Shown here one piece after another: positions 54,107 to 62,935 of a stretch of DNA of 64,000 nucleotides; position 1 is the first letter of the stretch, and each line of letters opens with the position of its first letter. The notes under the pieces were generated by a model. It had not been told where the DNA came from, made no database searches, and saw only the letters and a program-made list of their open reading frames with translations. Made by a program: the position numbers and the translations under genes. The DNA is from Acidobacteriaceae bacterium (GTDB lineage Bacteria; Acidobacteriota; Terriglobia; Terriglobales; Acidobacteriaceae): positions 310,001 to 374,000 of the forward strand of contig CAHJWL010000003.1 of assembly GCA_903642235.1 (NCBI GenBank), in the 5' to 3' direction.

Positions 54107-56509
54107 ATGTCCTTTGCTAAACCACGCCGTCCCGAAGCTCAGACGCAGCGCGTTCGTCTCGTTATTGCATCCTCGGTGATGCTGACCTTTATCTCCTTCT
54201 GGCGCGCGGCAGCCATCGTTCTCAATGATCTCGGCTCCTCCGCTTTCTACGCGGGCGGCATCGCGGAAGAGGCTGTCGGCAAGTCCGCACCGTGGTTCAT
54301 CCTCGGCGTCATGCTGTTCTCCTTTGCTGTCCGCGCCGTCTACGTCGAGAGCTGCAGCATGTTCACCCGCGGCGGCGTCTATCGCATCGTCAAAGAGGCC
54401 CTTGGCGGAACCTTCGCCAAGCTCTCTGTCTCCGCGCTGATGTTTGATTACATCCTGACCGGTCCCATCTCCGGTGTCTCCGCCGGGCAGTACGTCGTCG
54501 GGCTCCTAAATGAACTTCTGCAGCTCCTGCAGCGCCACAATCTCTTTCTCGGTCTCGTGCAGCATGTAGACGGCACCGTACGACATCTCCCTGCAAACGG
54601 CACCTCCGCCTTCATCGCCGCCATCGTCACCGTCTATTTCTGGTGGCAGAACATCAAGGGGATCGAAGAATCCAGCGACAAGGCACTCAAGGTCATGCAG
54701 ATCACCACCGTTATGGTCGTGCTGCTGCTCGGCTGGGGCATCTTCTCCGCAGTGCATAACGGTGCTCATCTCCCACCATGGCCAACCCCGGCGAACCTTC
54801 ATTTCAGCAAAGACTCCGTAGGCTTTCTTAAGAACACCAGCTTCCTCCGAAACCTCGGCTTCTTCGGCGTGCTGATGGCCTTCGGCCACTCCGTCCTTGC
54901 CATGAGCGGCGAAGAATCTCTGGCCCAGGTCAATCGCGAGATCGAGCATCCCAAGCTCAAAAATCTAAAGCGTGCCGCCATCGTCATCGCTATCTACAGC
55001 TTCATCTTCACCGGCATCGGTTCGTTACTCGCCGTGATGCTCATTCCGGACTCCGTTCGCGTTCCTGTCTACCGTGACAACCTCATTGCCGGCATGGCTA
55101 TGTACATGACCGGCCCCCTGGCTATCCGTGTTGCCTTCCGCGTCTTCGTTGTTATTGTCGGCTTTCTTATTCTCGGTGGGGCGGTTAACACCGCCATTGT
55201 CGGCTCTACCGGTGTCCTCATGCGCGTCGCCGAAGATGGTGTCTTGGCAGACTGGTTCCGCAAGCCCCAGCGCAAGTTCGGCACCAGCTATCGCATCGTC
55301 AATCTGGTCGCGGGCCTTCAGATGTTCACCATCCTCGTCACGCGCGGCGACGTCATTATGCTCGGCGAGGCCTATGCCTTTGGCGTGATCTGGAGTTTCA
55401 CCTTCAACTCGCTGGCGATGCTCGTCCTTCGCTGGAAGTACCACGGAGAACGGGGCTGGAAGGTTCCGCTCAATATCAAGATTGGTCAGACCGAGATTCC
55501 CTTCGGCCTGCTGTCAGTCTTTCTGGTCCTGCTTACAACAGCAATCGTCAATCTCTTCACCAAGTCCGTCGCCACCGTAAGTGGCGTCATCTTTGCCGCT
55601 GCGTTCTTCGTAATCTTCTCAATCTCTGAGCGGGACAATAAACGCCGCCATAAATTGACCAAGCGGCAGATGCGCGAGCACTTCCAACTCGAGCACCAGG
55701 ACACCGTCGGCCGCGAGGCACTCGAAATTCGGCCAGGCGCCGTCGTCGTCACCATGCGTGATGCCGCCGTTCCCTTTTCCCTTAAATGGGCGCTCACCCA
55801 CACCAACACAGACGAACAGGACCTCGTCGTTCTCGCCGCCCGTATGATGGGCGCCGGCGGCTCGGAATATGTTGATGCCTCTGAGCAGCTCTTCAGCGAA
55901 CACGAGCAAATGCTCTTTACGAAAGCTGTCTCTGTTGCTGAGAGCTTCGGAAAACATATCTCGCTCCTGGTAGTTCCGGCGGGCGATATCTTCGCCGCAC
56001 TCGTGCAGACAGCTAACTCTCTCGATGCGGCAGCGGTCGTCTCCGGTCTATCGACAAAGCTCACCGCCGAGGAGCAGGCATACCACATGGGTCAAGCCTG
56101 GGAGGTTCTTCCGGAGCCAAAACGGCAGTTCACCTTCTACGTTATTAAGCCCGATGGAGAAGCACTTAGCTTCCACATCGGCCCGCATGCACCAACTATC
56201 CATGCCGACGAGGTTCAGTTAGTCCATCGCCTATGGCTTCGCCTCCGTCGCTCTCCCGGCATGCAGGACCTGCACCACAGCGACGTTCTCAGCTATGCCA
56301 TAGGGCGCATCGCCTCTGACTACATGCTGGATAAACATGCATTGATAGATGACCTGAAACATCGCGCACAGGAAGCAAATCGACGAGGGCTTGGGACCAC
56401 ACAGCACCTTTTACCGGAGGACGATTTCGATAAAGTAACAATTCCCGTCTCCAACGCTGCGCGTGAAGATACTCCAGAGTCCTACAACGGATCGCTTCCA
56501 CGTGCCTAA
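54107..56509 (+). CDS. APC-superfamily transporter with long cytoplasmic tail
   Basis: Residues 1-530 are an amino acid/cation permease core with about 12 spans: FISFWRAAAIVLNDLGSSAFYAGG, YILTGPISGVSAGQYVVGLL, ESLAQVNREIEHPKLKNLKRA. Residues 540-800 are soluble, with EIRPGAVVVTMRD and VVLAARMMG strands and an ADEVQLVHRLWLRL region like universal stress protein domains. Such fusions occur in Acidobacteria. Substrate unknown. ATG 54107 has no strong SD. A 130 nt gap precedes it. Confidence 0.87.
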   Translation: MSFAKPRRPEAQTQRVRLVIASSVMLTFISFWRAAAIVLNDLGSSAFYAGGIAEEAVGKSAPWFILGVMLFSFAVRAVYVESCSMFTRGGVYRIVKEALGGTFAKLSVSALMFDYILTGPISGVSAGQYVVGLLNELLQLLQRHNLFLGLVQHVDGTVRHLPANGTSAFIAAIVTVYFWWQNIKGIEESSDKALKVMQITTVMVVLLLGWGIFSAVHNGAHLPPWPTPANLHFSKDSVGFLKNTSFLRNLGFFGVLMAFGHSVLAMSGEESLAQVNREIEHPKLKNLKRAAIVIAIYSFIFTGIGSLLAVMLIPDSVRVPVYRDNLIAGMAMYMTGPLAIRVAFRVFVVIVGFLILGGAVNTAIVGSTGVLMRVAEDGVLADWFRKPQRKFGTSYRIVNLVAGLQMFTILVTRGDVIMLGEAYAFGVIWSFTFNSLAMLVLRWKYHGERGWKVPLNIKIGQTEIPFGLLSVFLVLLTTAIVNLFTKSVATVSGVIFAAAFFVIFSISERDNKRRHKLTKRQMREHFQLEHQDTVGREALEIRPGAVVVTMRDAAVPFSLKWALTHTNTDEQDLVVLAARMMGAGGSEYVDASEQLFSEHEQMLFTKAVSVAESFGKHISLLVVPAGDIFAALVQTANSLDAAAVVSGLSTKLTAEEQAYHMGQAWEVLPEPKRQFTFYVIKPDGEALSFHIGPHAPTIHADEVQLVHRLWLRLRRSPGMQDLHHSDVLSYAIGRIASDYMLDKHALIDDLKHRAQEANRRGLGTTQHLLPEDDFDKVTIPVSNAAREDTPESYNGSLPRA

Positions 56510-56625
56510 TTCAGACAAGAAATTGACCTGGTTTCTTGCTTCAGCCTCTATCTTTGAGTACTCTTTACCTGCAGCAGAGAGCGTTTCGATTGTCAAGGGC
56601 GTGTAACTCTGCATGGAGGTGACAC

Positions 56626-56904
56626 TTGGAAGTACGTACTATCATCGCAGAGATCGACGCTCAAATAGCGAAGCTGCAGCAGGCCCGCACCTTACTCTCC
56701 GGAGTAGAGACTGAGTCAAGCGCACGTCGTCCAGGCCGTCCGAAGGGAAGCAAGAACGCGGCCGCGGTTGTGCCCGCCGTTATGAAGAAGATTGCAGGGC
56801 GCAAGCTCTCGCCAGAGGGTCGCAAGCGGATCGCCGATGCCATGAAGCGACGCTGGGCTGAGAAAAAGAAAACTCCGGCAAAAGCGGCAGCCGCGACCAA
56901 ATAA
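56626..56904 (+). CDS. Small basic protein with AT-hook
   Basis: 92 residues: an N-terminal coiled-coil (IIAEIDAQIAKLQQARTLL), then an AT-hook RRPGRPKGSKN that binds the minor groove of AT-rich DNA, and a basic SPEGRKRIADAMKRRWAEKK region that recurs in acidobacterial chromatin-like proteins, ending in an Ala/Lys tail. TTG 56626 has GGAGG 6 nt upstream. A strong terminator follows directly, so it is a single-gene unit. It would act as a nucleoid-associated protein. Confidence 0.8.
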   Translation: MEVRTIIAEIDAQIAKLQQARTLLSGVETESSARRPGRPKGSKNAAAVVPAVMKKIAGRKLSPEGRKRIADAMKRRWAEKKKTPAKAAAATK

Positions 56905-56916
56905 GAAGAGACGCAT

Positions 56917-56955
56917 AAGGGCGCATCCGGGGTGCACCGGTTGCGCCCTTTCTCT
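56917..56955 (+). terminator. Intrinsic terminator after the AT-hook gene
   Basis: AAGGGCGCA pairs with TGCGCCCTT (9 bp) around an inner CCGG/CCGG; a T-rich run TTTCTCTT follows. It starts 13 nt after the stop codon. The plus-strand T tract supports action on the AT-hook transcript; the stem could also serve the minus-strand methyltransferase gene. Confidence 0.78.
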
Positions 56956-57042
56956 TACAAGTCACTCACGTGTGATTTGAGGTAGCTCTCTTCACCCTAA
57001 GGAGTTCGGCGTACACATCCGCCGCTCGCGCGGGGAACGCCC

Positions 57043-57699
57043 TCATCGCGTCGCAATAACCTCGCGTAGATTATCCTTTGCGAGAAAGAAGCGAAAATTG
57101 CTGAAGTCCTTCAGCAGCGTTTCTATTTGCCGGTTGGTATACATGGATAAAATTGGGAACTGCCCGACTCTTTGCAGATCCACCGTGTCATCTTCCTTGA
57201 GACTGTAGCGAAAGAAACCATTGTCAATACGCGGCGCGCTTGATCCGGCCGTCGGTTTTGCATGGTAGAACGCCAGCATCTGCCCTTCAGGAGCCATAAC
57301 TTCGTGCATCCGGTGCATAAGCTGCGGCAGCAGTCTTTCTGGCAGGTAGTCTGACGCATCCCAGAGCAGAACAACATCAAACATCCGCCCCGAAAACTTT
57401 AGATTAGCTTCGAGGAAAGCCGAAACATCAAATGCCGGCTCGCCCTCTTCATCCCGCTTCATCCACTCCGGACGGGCCGCTTCTTCTACCAGATTCGACA
57501 TGTAAATACTGTGGCCCATACCCGTAATAAAGTTGATGTTCGTCGAAGAGGTAGGACCGATATCCAAAACTCGCAGTGATTCACGGCGCTGCAGGTTCTT
57601 CAGCATCTCCTTCCACCCACTGGAGTGCCGCACCGAATGATCGCTGCCCTTATCGCGGGCGTGACCCGACTTCGATCCGCCACCGAAAAAGTTACGCAT
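57043..57699 (-). CDS. SAM-dependent methyltransferase-like protein
   Basis: A class I methyltransferase fold is suggested by LRVLDIGPTSSTN (motif I, glycine-poor), VVLLWDASDYLPERLLPQLMHRM (motif IV-like, Asp) and APEGQMLAFYHAKP. The N-terminal 25 residues are Gly/Ser/Lys-rich. The missing GxG in motif I is unusual, so SAM binding is not certain. 218 residues. It is convergent with the AT-hook gene and divergent from the next. Confidence 0.7.
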   Translation of the reverse strand: MRNFFGGGSKSGHARDKGSDHSVRHSSGWKEMLKNLQRRESLRVLDIGPTSSTNINFITGMGHSIYMSNLVEEAARPEWMKRDEEGEPAFDVSAFLEANLKFSGRMFDVVLLWDASDYLPERLLPQLMHRMHEVMAPEGQMLAFYHAKPTAGSSAPRIDNGFFRYSLKEDDTVDLQRVGQFPILSMYTNRQIETLLKDFSNFRFFLAKDNLREVIATR

Positions 57700-57938
57700 A
57701 GATTCTCTCGTCTCCCTTGCTCAACTCTATGTTCCCTGCCGCTAAGTTGTTTCTGGCTCTTCCAGACGCTTCTCTAGTGCCTGAGCGCGCGCAAACTCCA
57801 CACCTTCACCCTGAGAGGGGTGCGCTTTGCCGAACTATACGGGACACCGTTCCCGCAGGCAAACACACCAGCTTTCGTGAGAAGACCTCTGGCAATCTAA
57901 AATCGAAAAAGCTCGCAGACTCGCGCGATTGGAGATCC

Positions 57939-58850
57939 GTGTTCTTTCCCCGCTTAAAGATCGCGCTTCCGGCATATACCGCTGTCTTGTTGGCACATCT
58001 CCTCTTTCTCACGACGGATCCGGCCGGAGCAGCAGCACTGTACGGCAACACTCAATCCTCCCCGTCAAGCTCGTCCTCTCCGCAGCGCTCAGCGCAGCAG
58101 TGGGCTGCACTCGCAACAAAAAATCAGCTCCTGATCCTGACGCACCAGGGTTCATACCTCCGCTACCGCACCCATGCGGTCAGTCAGAAGGGCGACCGTG
58201 TTCGCGATGTGATCGAGTCGAAGGACGGGAGCGTTGCTCGCACCCTTATGGACGGTGGAAAGCCGCTCACACCAGAGGCCAACGATGCCGAGCGCGCACG
58301 CCTTCAGGACCTCGCATCCTCTCCCGACGCCCTCGCCAAACACATCAAGGAAGATCTTTCCGGCCGAAAGCTCGCCGCCGACCTCATTAGCCTGATGCCC
58401 GAGGCCATGACGTACACCCTCGCTCCCGGCCAGGCTGACGCCCACTCGCCCTCGGGTACTCCCCTTGTGGTTCTCGATTTTCAGCCGAACCCAAAATGGA
58501 ACCCGCCTACAACTCCCTCCGAGGCCCTCACCGGCTTTCGCGGTCGTGTCTGGATCGATGCCTCCAGCGGCTTTGTCACACGGGTAGACGGAGAGATCTT
58601 CCGCAGCGTCAACATCGGCTGGGGCATGCTCGCTCACGTCTACCCCGGTGGCAGACTCTCCTTCGAACAGATCAACGTCGGCAACAATCGATGGATCTAC
58701 TCGCACTTTGTCGATCAGGCTCGTGTTCGCGCTCTGATGCTGAAAACCCTTGATGTCTCGACCGAGATCACAGCGTCAGACTTCCAGACATTGCCTGGGC
58801 CGCTCACCGTTCAGCAGGCGATCGCTCTTCTGCTGAAAGAGACGAAGTAG
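57939..58850 (+). CDS. Exported protein of unknown function
   Basis: GTG 57939 has GGAG 5 nt upstream and begins a signal peptide (FFPRLKIALPAYTAVLLAHL ... AGAAAL); the open frame upstream to 57717 is rich in Pro/Arg and probably not translated. The mature protein has a Ser-rich linker (SSPSSSSSPQ), then a soluble domain with RGRVWIDASSGFVTRVDGEIF, GRLSFEQINVGNNRWIYSHF, resembling lipoprotein-like outer membrane carrier folds (LolA/LolB-like pattern), with a DFQTLPGPLTVQQA end. The resemblance is weak; function is open. Confidence 0.6.
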   Translation: MFFPRLKIALPAYTAVLLAHLLFLTTDPAGAAALYGNTQSSPSSSSSPQRSAQQWAALATKNQLLILTHQGSYLRYRTHAVSQKGDRVRDVIESKDGSVARTLMDGGKPLTPEANDAERARLQDLASSPDALAKHIKEDLSGRKLAADLISLMPEAMTYTLAPGQADAHSPSGTPLVVLDFQPNPKWNPPTTPSEALTGFRGRVWIDASSGFVTRVDGEIFRSVNIGWGMLAHVYPGGRLSFEQINVGNNRWIYSHFVDQARVRALMLKTLDVSTEITASDFQTLPGPLTVQQAIALLLKETK

Positions 58851-58851
58851 C

Positions 58852-59982
58852 TTAGGCCTTCTCCTGCGCCTTCCGTTTCAGGCTGCTTCGCCGCACCGTG
58901 AGCGCGTCAATCCGCTCTCTATCCACGGAAAACCCGCTGCCGATCCCGTCGGGCACCACAATCTCTCCGGCCGCGCTTACCGTCACCTCGGGCTCGATGA
59001 TGTCCTGCGACCAATACCGCGCCGACGCTGACACATCGCCCGGCAGCGTAAAGTTGGGCAGGGAGGAAAGAGCAATATTGTGCGCGCGCCCGATCCCCGT
59101 CTCGAGCATGCCACCGCACCAGACCGGAACACCGCGCTCCGCAGCCGCATTGTGTACAGCAATCGCCTCGGAAAATCCGCCAACGCGACCCACCTTGACG
59201 TTGATGATCCGGCAGGACTCCATGTCGATTGCCGCCAGCGCATCTCTCCGGTTACGGATCGACTCGTCAAGGCAGAGAGAGGTTTCGATTCGCTTCTGCA
59301 GCATCGAGTGAAAGTAGAAATCATCAAACCACAACGGCTGTTCAATCATCAGCAGCTTGTAGCGATCCCACCCTGCGATCTGGTCGAAGTCTCGCATCCG
59401 GTACGCTGAATTGGCATCGCAGCTGAGCAGGATCTCCGGCCAGCGAGCGCGCACGGCATCGAAAACCTGATCATCCCATCCCGGCTTGCACTTCAGCTTA
59501 ATCCGCTGGTAGCCGCAGTCAAGCTCTCTTGCAATCACATCCAGCAGGTGCTCGACGGACTTCTGGATCCCGATCGAGACTCCGCACGGAACGACACTCT
59601 GTGTTCCGCCCAGCAGCTTCGCGAGGGAGGTCTGTTTGCGCTGTGCTGTCATCTCCCACACTGCATTTTCGAGCGCCGCCTTTGCCATCCGGTGGCCGCG
59701 CACCTGCTTGAAAAGATCCGGCACGGATCCGCCGCCCTCAAGCGTCGCCTCCAACAGGCGGGGAGCCAACTCGCCTTCGGTCACAATCCAGGCCGTATCA
59801 ATCATCTCGTCTGAAAAATAGGGGTGCTCGCCTGCAACACATTCGCCCCAGGTCGTCAGCCCGTCGCCCTCCAGTTCGACCAAGAGGATTCGGCGGCCCG
59901 TCGTCACGCCAAAACTGGTCTCAAAGGGGTGCGCAAGCGGCAGATTGATCTCGCGCAGATGGATCGCATCGATGGTGAACAT
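58852..59982 (-). CDS. Enolase-superfamily OSBS / N-succinylamino acid racemase
   Basis: 376 residues with the muconate-lactonizing subgroup layout: the Lys pair in KLKCK (KxK), Asp in CDANSAYR, Glu in IEQPLWFDDF, Asp in LDESIR, and Lys in NVKVGRVGGF. This fits o-succinylbenzoate synthase (MenC) and its promiscuous N-succinylamino acid racemase relatives. No other men gene is nearby, but a GNAT-type protein is immediately upstream, an association known for NSAR pathways in bacilli. AGGGAG precedes ATG 59982. Confidence 0.87.
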   Translation of the reverse strand: MFTIDAIHLREINLPLAHPFETSFGVTTGRRILLVELEGDGLTTWGECVAGEHPYFSDEMIDTAWIVTEGELAPRLLEATLEGGGSVPDLFKQVRGHRMAKAALENAVWEMTAQRKQTSLAKLLGGTQSVVPCGVSIGIQKSVEHLLDVIARELDCGYQRIKLKCKPGWDDQVFDAVRARWPEILLSCDANSAYRMRDFDQIAGWDRYKLLMIEQPLWFDDFYFHSMLQKRIETSLCLDESIRNRRDALAAIDMESCRIINVKVGRVGGFSEAIAVHNAAAERGVPVWCGGMLETGIGRAHNIALSSLPNFTLPGDVSASARYWSQDIIEPEVTVSAAGEIVVPDGIGSGFSVDRERIDALTVRRSSLKRKAQEKA

Positions 59983-60036
59983 AAACTCCCTACTTCCTTA
60001 GGCGGTATGGCAAGTCTAGCAAGGCTCCCTCAGGAG

Positions 60037-60810
60037 CTAACTTGTTATTGACCACGGTGCCAGCAAGTAACGTCCGCCCCCTTGCGCATCTCGCTCGAAC
60101 CCGACCGCTGCTAATCTCCGTGAGAACCCTGTCAGCAGCTGCTCCCGAACGCGTGTCTGTGTCTCCCGCGCCCGCTCTCGGTCCGCAATCTCCCTCTTCC
60201 ATGTATAGATCTCCGCGGGCACCCGCACGTGCTCAGCCGCTGTGACTGTCTCCGGCTCTCCGCGTAACGCCTGCTCGACATGCGGCGATCGCAGCCACCA
60301 CTCCGCATACAGCCGGTCCGTCGGCAGACCACCCTGCAGCGGAGAGCTGGATGGCCCGTAGAAATCCTCCTGATATCGTCGACAGATTGCTCCAAGATGA
60401 TGCAAATTGAGGTACGCATTCTTGATCTCTAAGGGGTCAAACGTCCACTCCATTAGCTCAAACCCACGCGCGAGCGCATCCTCCCGTTGTGCCAGCTTCA
60501 GTCTGCGTCCAAGCCCCGCATTCCGAGACTCCGGCAGCACGGCCAGCATGTGCGAGTGCAGGTACGCTACCCCATCGCGGTACCCGGGCAGTCCCATCGC
60601 AAACCCGACCATGACTCCCTTGGCATAGGCTCCAAGCACCTGCCCTCCAATCCGTTCCGCTACGACAAACACTCGCCGCGGAATGACGTCACCATCGCTG
60701 TACCCCCACACCGCGATCTGGAGCGCAACACATCGTTCAAAGTCCTCCATTCGGGTCACCGGCCGGATCTCAGCTTCCGTTGTTTCCAGACCGCCCGCAT
60801 CGGCGATCAT
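60037..60810 (-). CDS. GNAT-family acyltransferase (COG3375-like)
   Basis: ATG 60810 overlaps the mazG stop (ATGA). The predicted GNAT fold shows ALQIAVWGYSDGDVIPRRVF, GFAMGLPGYRDG, and the acyl-CoA loop ESRNAGLGRRLKLAQRE (R/Q-x-x-G-x-G/A variant), then EWTFDPLEIKNAYLNLHHLGA. It matches uncharacterised COG3375 acetyl/succinyltransferases. Placed between mazG and the racemase, it could N-succinylate amino acids for the racemase to act on. 257 residues. Confidence 0.8.
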   Translation of the reverse strand: MIADAGGLETTEAEIRPVTRMEDFERCVALQIAVWGYSDGDVIPRRVFVVAERIGGQVLGAYAKGVMVGFAMGLPGYRDGVAYLHSHMLAVLPESRNAGLGRRLKLAQREDALARGFELMEWTFDPLEIKNAYLNLHHLGAICRRYQEDFYGPSSSPLQGGLPTDRLYAEWWLRSPHVEQALRGEPETVTAAEHVRVPAEIYTWKREIADRERARETQTRVREQLLTGFSRRLAAVGFERDAQGGGRYLLAPWSITS

Positions 60811-61721
60811 CGAGCCTCTCCTTCGCCCGCCTTTGCGGAGCGCCACAGCGTATCCCACGCCTCTGCGGTGAGCCCCTCTATCTGGTCCCGGCCACCCGCC
60901 TTCGACTCCATGGCTGCAAATCGTCTGCGGAACTTCGCATTCGCGCCACGCAGAGCACCCTCGGCGTCCACCTTCAGGTGCCTGGCCAGATTCACCGCCG
61001 TAAACAGCACATCTCCTAGCTCCTCTTCCAATCGCGCACGATTAACAGGAATCGTCGCCAGTTCTTGACTGACCTCATCCATCTCCTCAGAGATCTTTTC
61101 TCTCAATCCGCTCGCATCGGGCCAGTCAAATCCGACCTTTGCCGCGCGGCTGCCCAGCTTCTCCGCCTCCATCACTGCTGGCATCGATCGCGGAATGTCA
61201 TCGAGCAAACCATTCGAAGCACCAGTGCCCGTCGCCCGCTTCTCCTCCCGCTTGATCAGCTCCCAGTTCCGCAGCACCTCGTCCACACCCGTCACCGCGC
61301 CGTCACCGAAAACATGCGGGTGTCGCCGGATCAGCTTTCGATTGAGTGCTGCAGCCACATCCTCAATCGTGAAAGAGCCAGCCTCTTCCGCCATCTGTGC
61401 GTAGAACAGAACCTGCAGCAGCAGATCGCCCAGTTCATCCCGGAGTTCACCCCAGGACCGACGCTCAATCGCGTCGAAGACCTCATACACCTCCTCGAGC
61501 GTGTGCCGCTTGATCGAATCGAAGCTTTGCTCCCGATCCCACGGGCAGCCTTCAGCCGATCGAAGAAGCCGCATGATCAGAATGGCCCGATCCATCTCCG
61601 GCATCTGCGCATCTCCAGCCAGGATCCGCTCTCTTAATTGACCGGTCTTCGCCGGAGACACTGCCGCTATCTCCTCCGCTGCGGCTGGCAGCACTTCCTT
61701 TGTATCCACGGCTCTTTCCAT
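60807..61721 (-). CDS. mazG: Nucleoside triphosphate pyrophosphohydrolase MazG
   Basis: Two MazG units: CPWDREQSFDSIKRHTLEEVYEVFDAIERRSWGELRDELGDLLLQVLF (E-x-x-E ... E-x-x-D metal site) and a second, GFDWPDASGLREKISEEMDE...LEEELGDVLFTAVNLARHL. It hydrolyses non-canonical or surplus NTPs to NMP. 304 residues, with an N-terminal extension of about 35 residues. First gene of a three-gene operon with the GNAT and racemase genes. Confidence 0.95.
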   Translation of the reverse strand: MERAVDTKEVLPAAAEEIAAVSPAKTGQLRERILAGDAQMPEMDRAILIMRLLRSAEGCPWDREQSFDSIKRHTLEEVYEVFDAIERRSWGELRDELGDLLLQVLFYAQMAEEAGSFTIEDVAAALNRKLIRRHPHVFGDGAVTGVDEVLRNWELIKREEKRATGTGASNGLLDDIPRSMPAVMEAEKLGSRAAKVGFDWPDASGLREKISEEMDEVSQELATIPVNRARLEEELGDVLFTAVNLARHLKVDAEGALRGANAKFRRRFAAMESKAGGRDQIEGLTAEAWDTLWRSAKAGEGEAR

Positions 61722-61836
61722 GGCCCCACTCTAAACGCGTTCCAGATCAAGGCAAACTAGTCGAAGATCCGTGCCTCTACAAAGGAGCTCTCACTCTCAC
61801 GCCGTCGTTATCCTGCAGGAGCCGCACACGTAGAAG

Positions 61837-61862
61837 ACGGCGATCGCTTTGGCGACCGCCGT
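61837..61862 (-). terminator. Intrinsic terminator of the OmpA-family gene
   Basis: An 11 bp stem (ACGGCGGTCGC / GCGATCGCCGT with one G-U pair) with loop CAAA on the minus strand, followed by CTTCT. It begins 18 nt after the OmpA-family stop. The weak U tract makes it moderate. Confidence 0.65.
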
Positions 61863-61880
61863 TTAACGTCCAATCCGAGC

Positions 61881-62654
61881 CTAGTTTCCCGTCGGGCTCG
61901 TAGCCGCCGGGGTCGTCTGGTCACCGCTCATGTTCGAAAGCAGCCGAATCTGGACTCGACGGTTCTTTTGTCGGCCCTCTGCTGTCTTGTCCGTGGCTAT
62001 CTGCTGGTCCTTGCCGATACCAACCAGATAGAACCGATGCGGCGGAATATTGAACTTTTCCTGCAGGTAATTGGCAACGGCATCCGCTCGCTTCTGGCTG
62101 AGCTGATAGTTGTAATCAGCCGGTCCGCTCGTATCCGTTCCTCCCGTTACCTCGAGAATGTACCCTCTGGCTGACGTCGTTCCCGCCGCAAACTGATCAA
62201 GCTGCGCCTTGTCGTCCTTGGTCAGCGCGTATTTGTTCAGGGCAAAGGTCAAGCTGACATCGGAGAGCGGCTTGTAGTTGTCCAGATTGGCGACCACGCC
62301 GCTAAGTGTGTCAACGCGGTTATAGGCCTCTTTCGCATTCTTCGCGGCGGAGTTCGCTGACTGCCCGGCTGCGTCCGCATGCTGTCCCGCTGCATCGGCC
62401 GCACTTTGCGCTCCGGCGATACCCTTGGTCGCTCGCTCGTCGGTGTCGGCAATCGTCCGGTGATCCTGAGCCGTGTTCGCGTCCAGCGTATTCGTCTGCT
62501 GCACAATCGGCGCTGTCTGCGCCCGAACATACTTCTTACTGGAGCATCCCGTTGCTGCCGTTAAGAGGGCACAGAGAGCCACGCTCCCCACCACCACAGA
62601 TCGGTTCACACAGGCAAAAGAAGAGGAGTTCCGCAATAGAAGAGCCGTTCGCAT
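61881..62654 (-). CDS. OmpA-family lipoprotein (Pal-like)
   Basis: ATG 62654 (AAAGGAG upstream) begins a signal peptide with lipobox TAATGC. The next part is an alanine-rich coiled-coil (ATKGIAGAQSAADAAGQHAD, about residues 75-120), followed by the OmpA peptidoglycan-binding domain: LEVTGGTDTSGPADYNYQLSQKRADAVANYLQ and GRQKNRRVQIRL with the Asp and Arg that hold diaminopimelate. It would link the outer membrane to peptidoglycan. No tol/pal genes adjoin it. Confidence 0.9.
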   Translation of the reverse strand: MRTALLLRNSSSFACVNRSVVVGSVALCALLTAATGCSSKKYVRAQTAPIVQQTNTLDANTAQDHRTIADTDERATKGIAGAQSAADAAGQHADAAGQSANSAAKNAKEAYNRVDTLSGVVANLDNYKPLSDVSLTFALNKYALTKDDKAQLDQFAAGTTSARGYILEVTGGTDTSGPADYNYQLSQKRADAVANYLQEKFNIPPHRFYLVGIGKDQQIATDKTAEGRQKNRRVQIRLLSNMSGDQTTPAATSPTGN

Positions 62655-62935
62655 GTGTGTAGTCTCCTTTGGACCTACATCTAGTGTCCAAGAAGAGAGA
62701 TGCAATCGGGGGGCCAGCCGTCTCTACAGCTGCAACCATTCTGATCTCAGTCAGTTGCCCCTGCTTCCCGAACCCGCAAAGCGTCCGCTTCATCTCTCTT
62801 CCAGCGATGTTTTTTCACAATACCTAAGTCATATCTTCGCGTCCCGCCTCATCAATACAGGCCATCTGCAGGGCGCAGCCGCAGAGCTCGTACCGTCTAA
62901 ACTGAAAGCTCAGGCCTCGCACCGGTCCCGCATGT

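Noticed and set aside
57717-57938. Upstream extension of the exported protein
   Set aside because: Would place a signal peptide 75 residues inside the protein; GTG 57939 has a proper SD.
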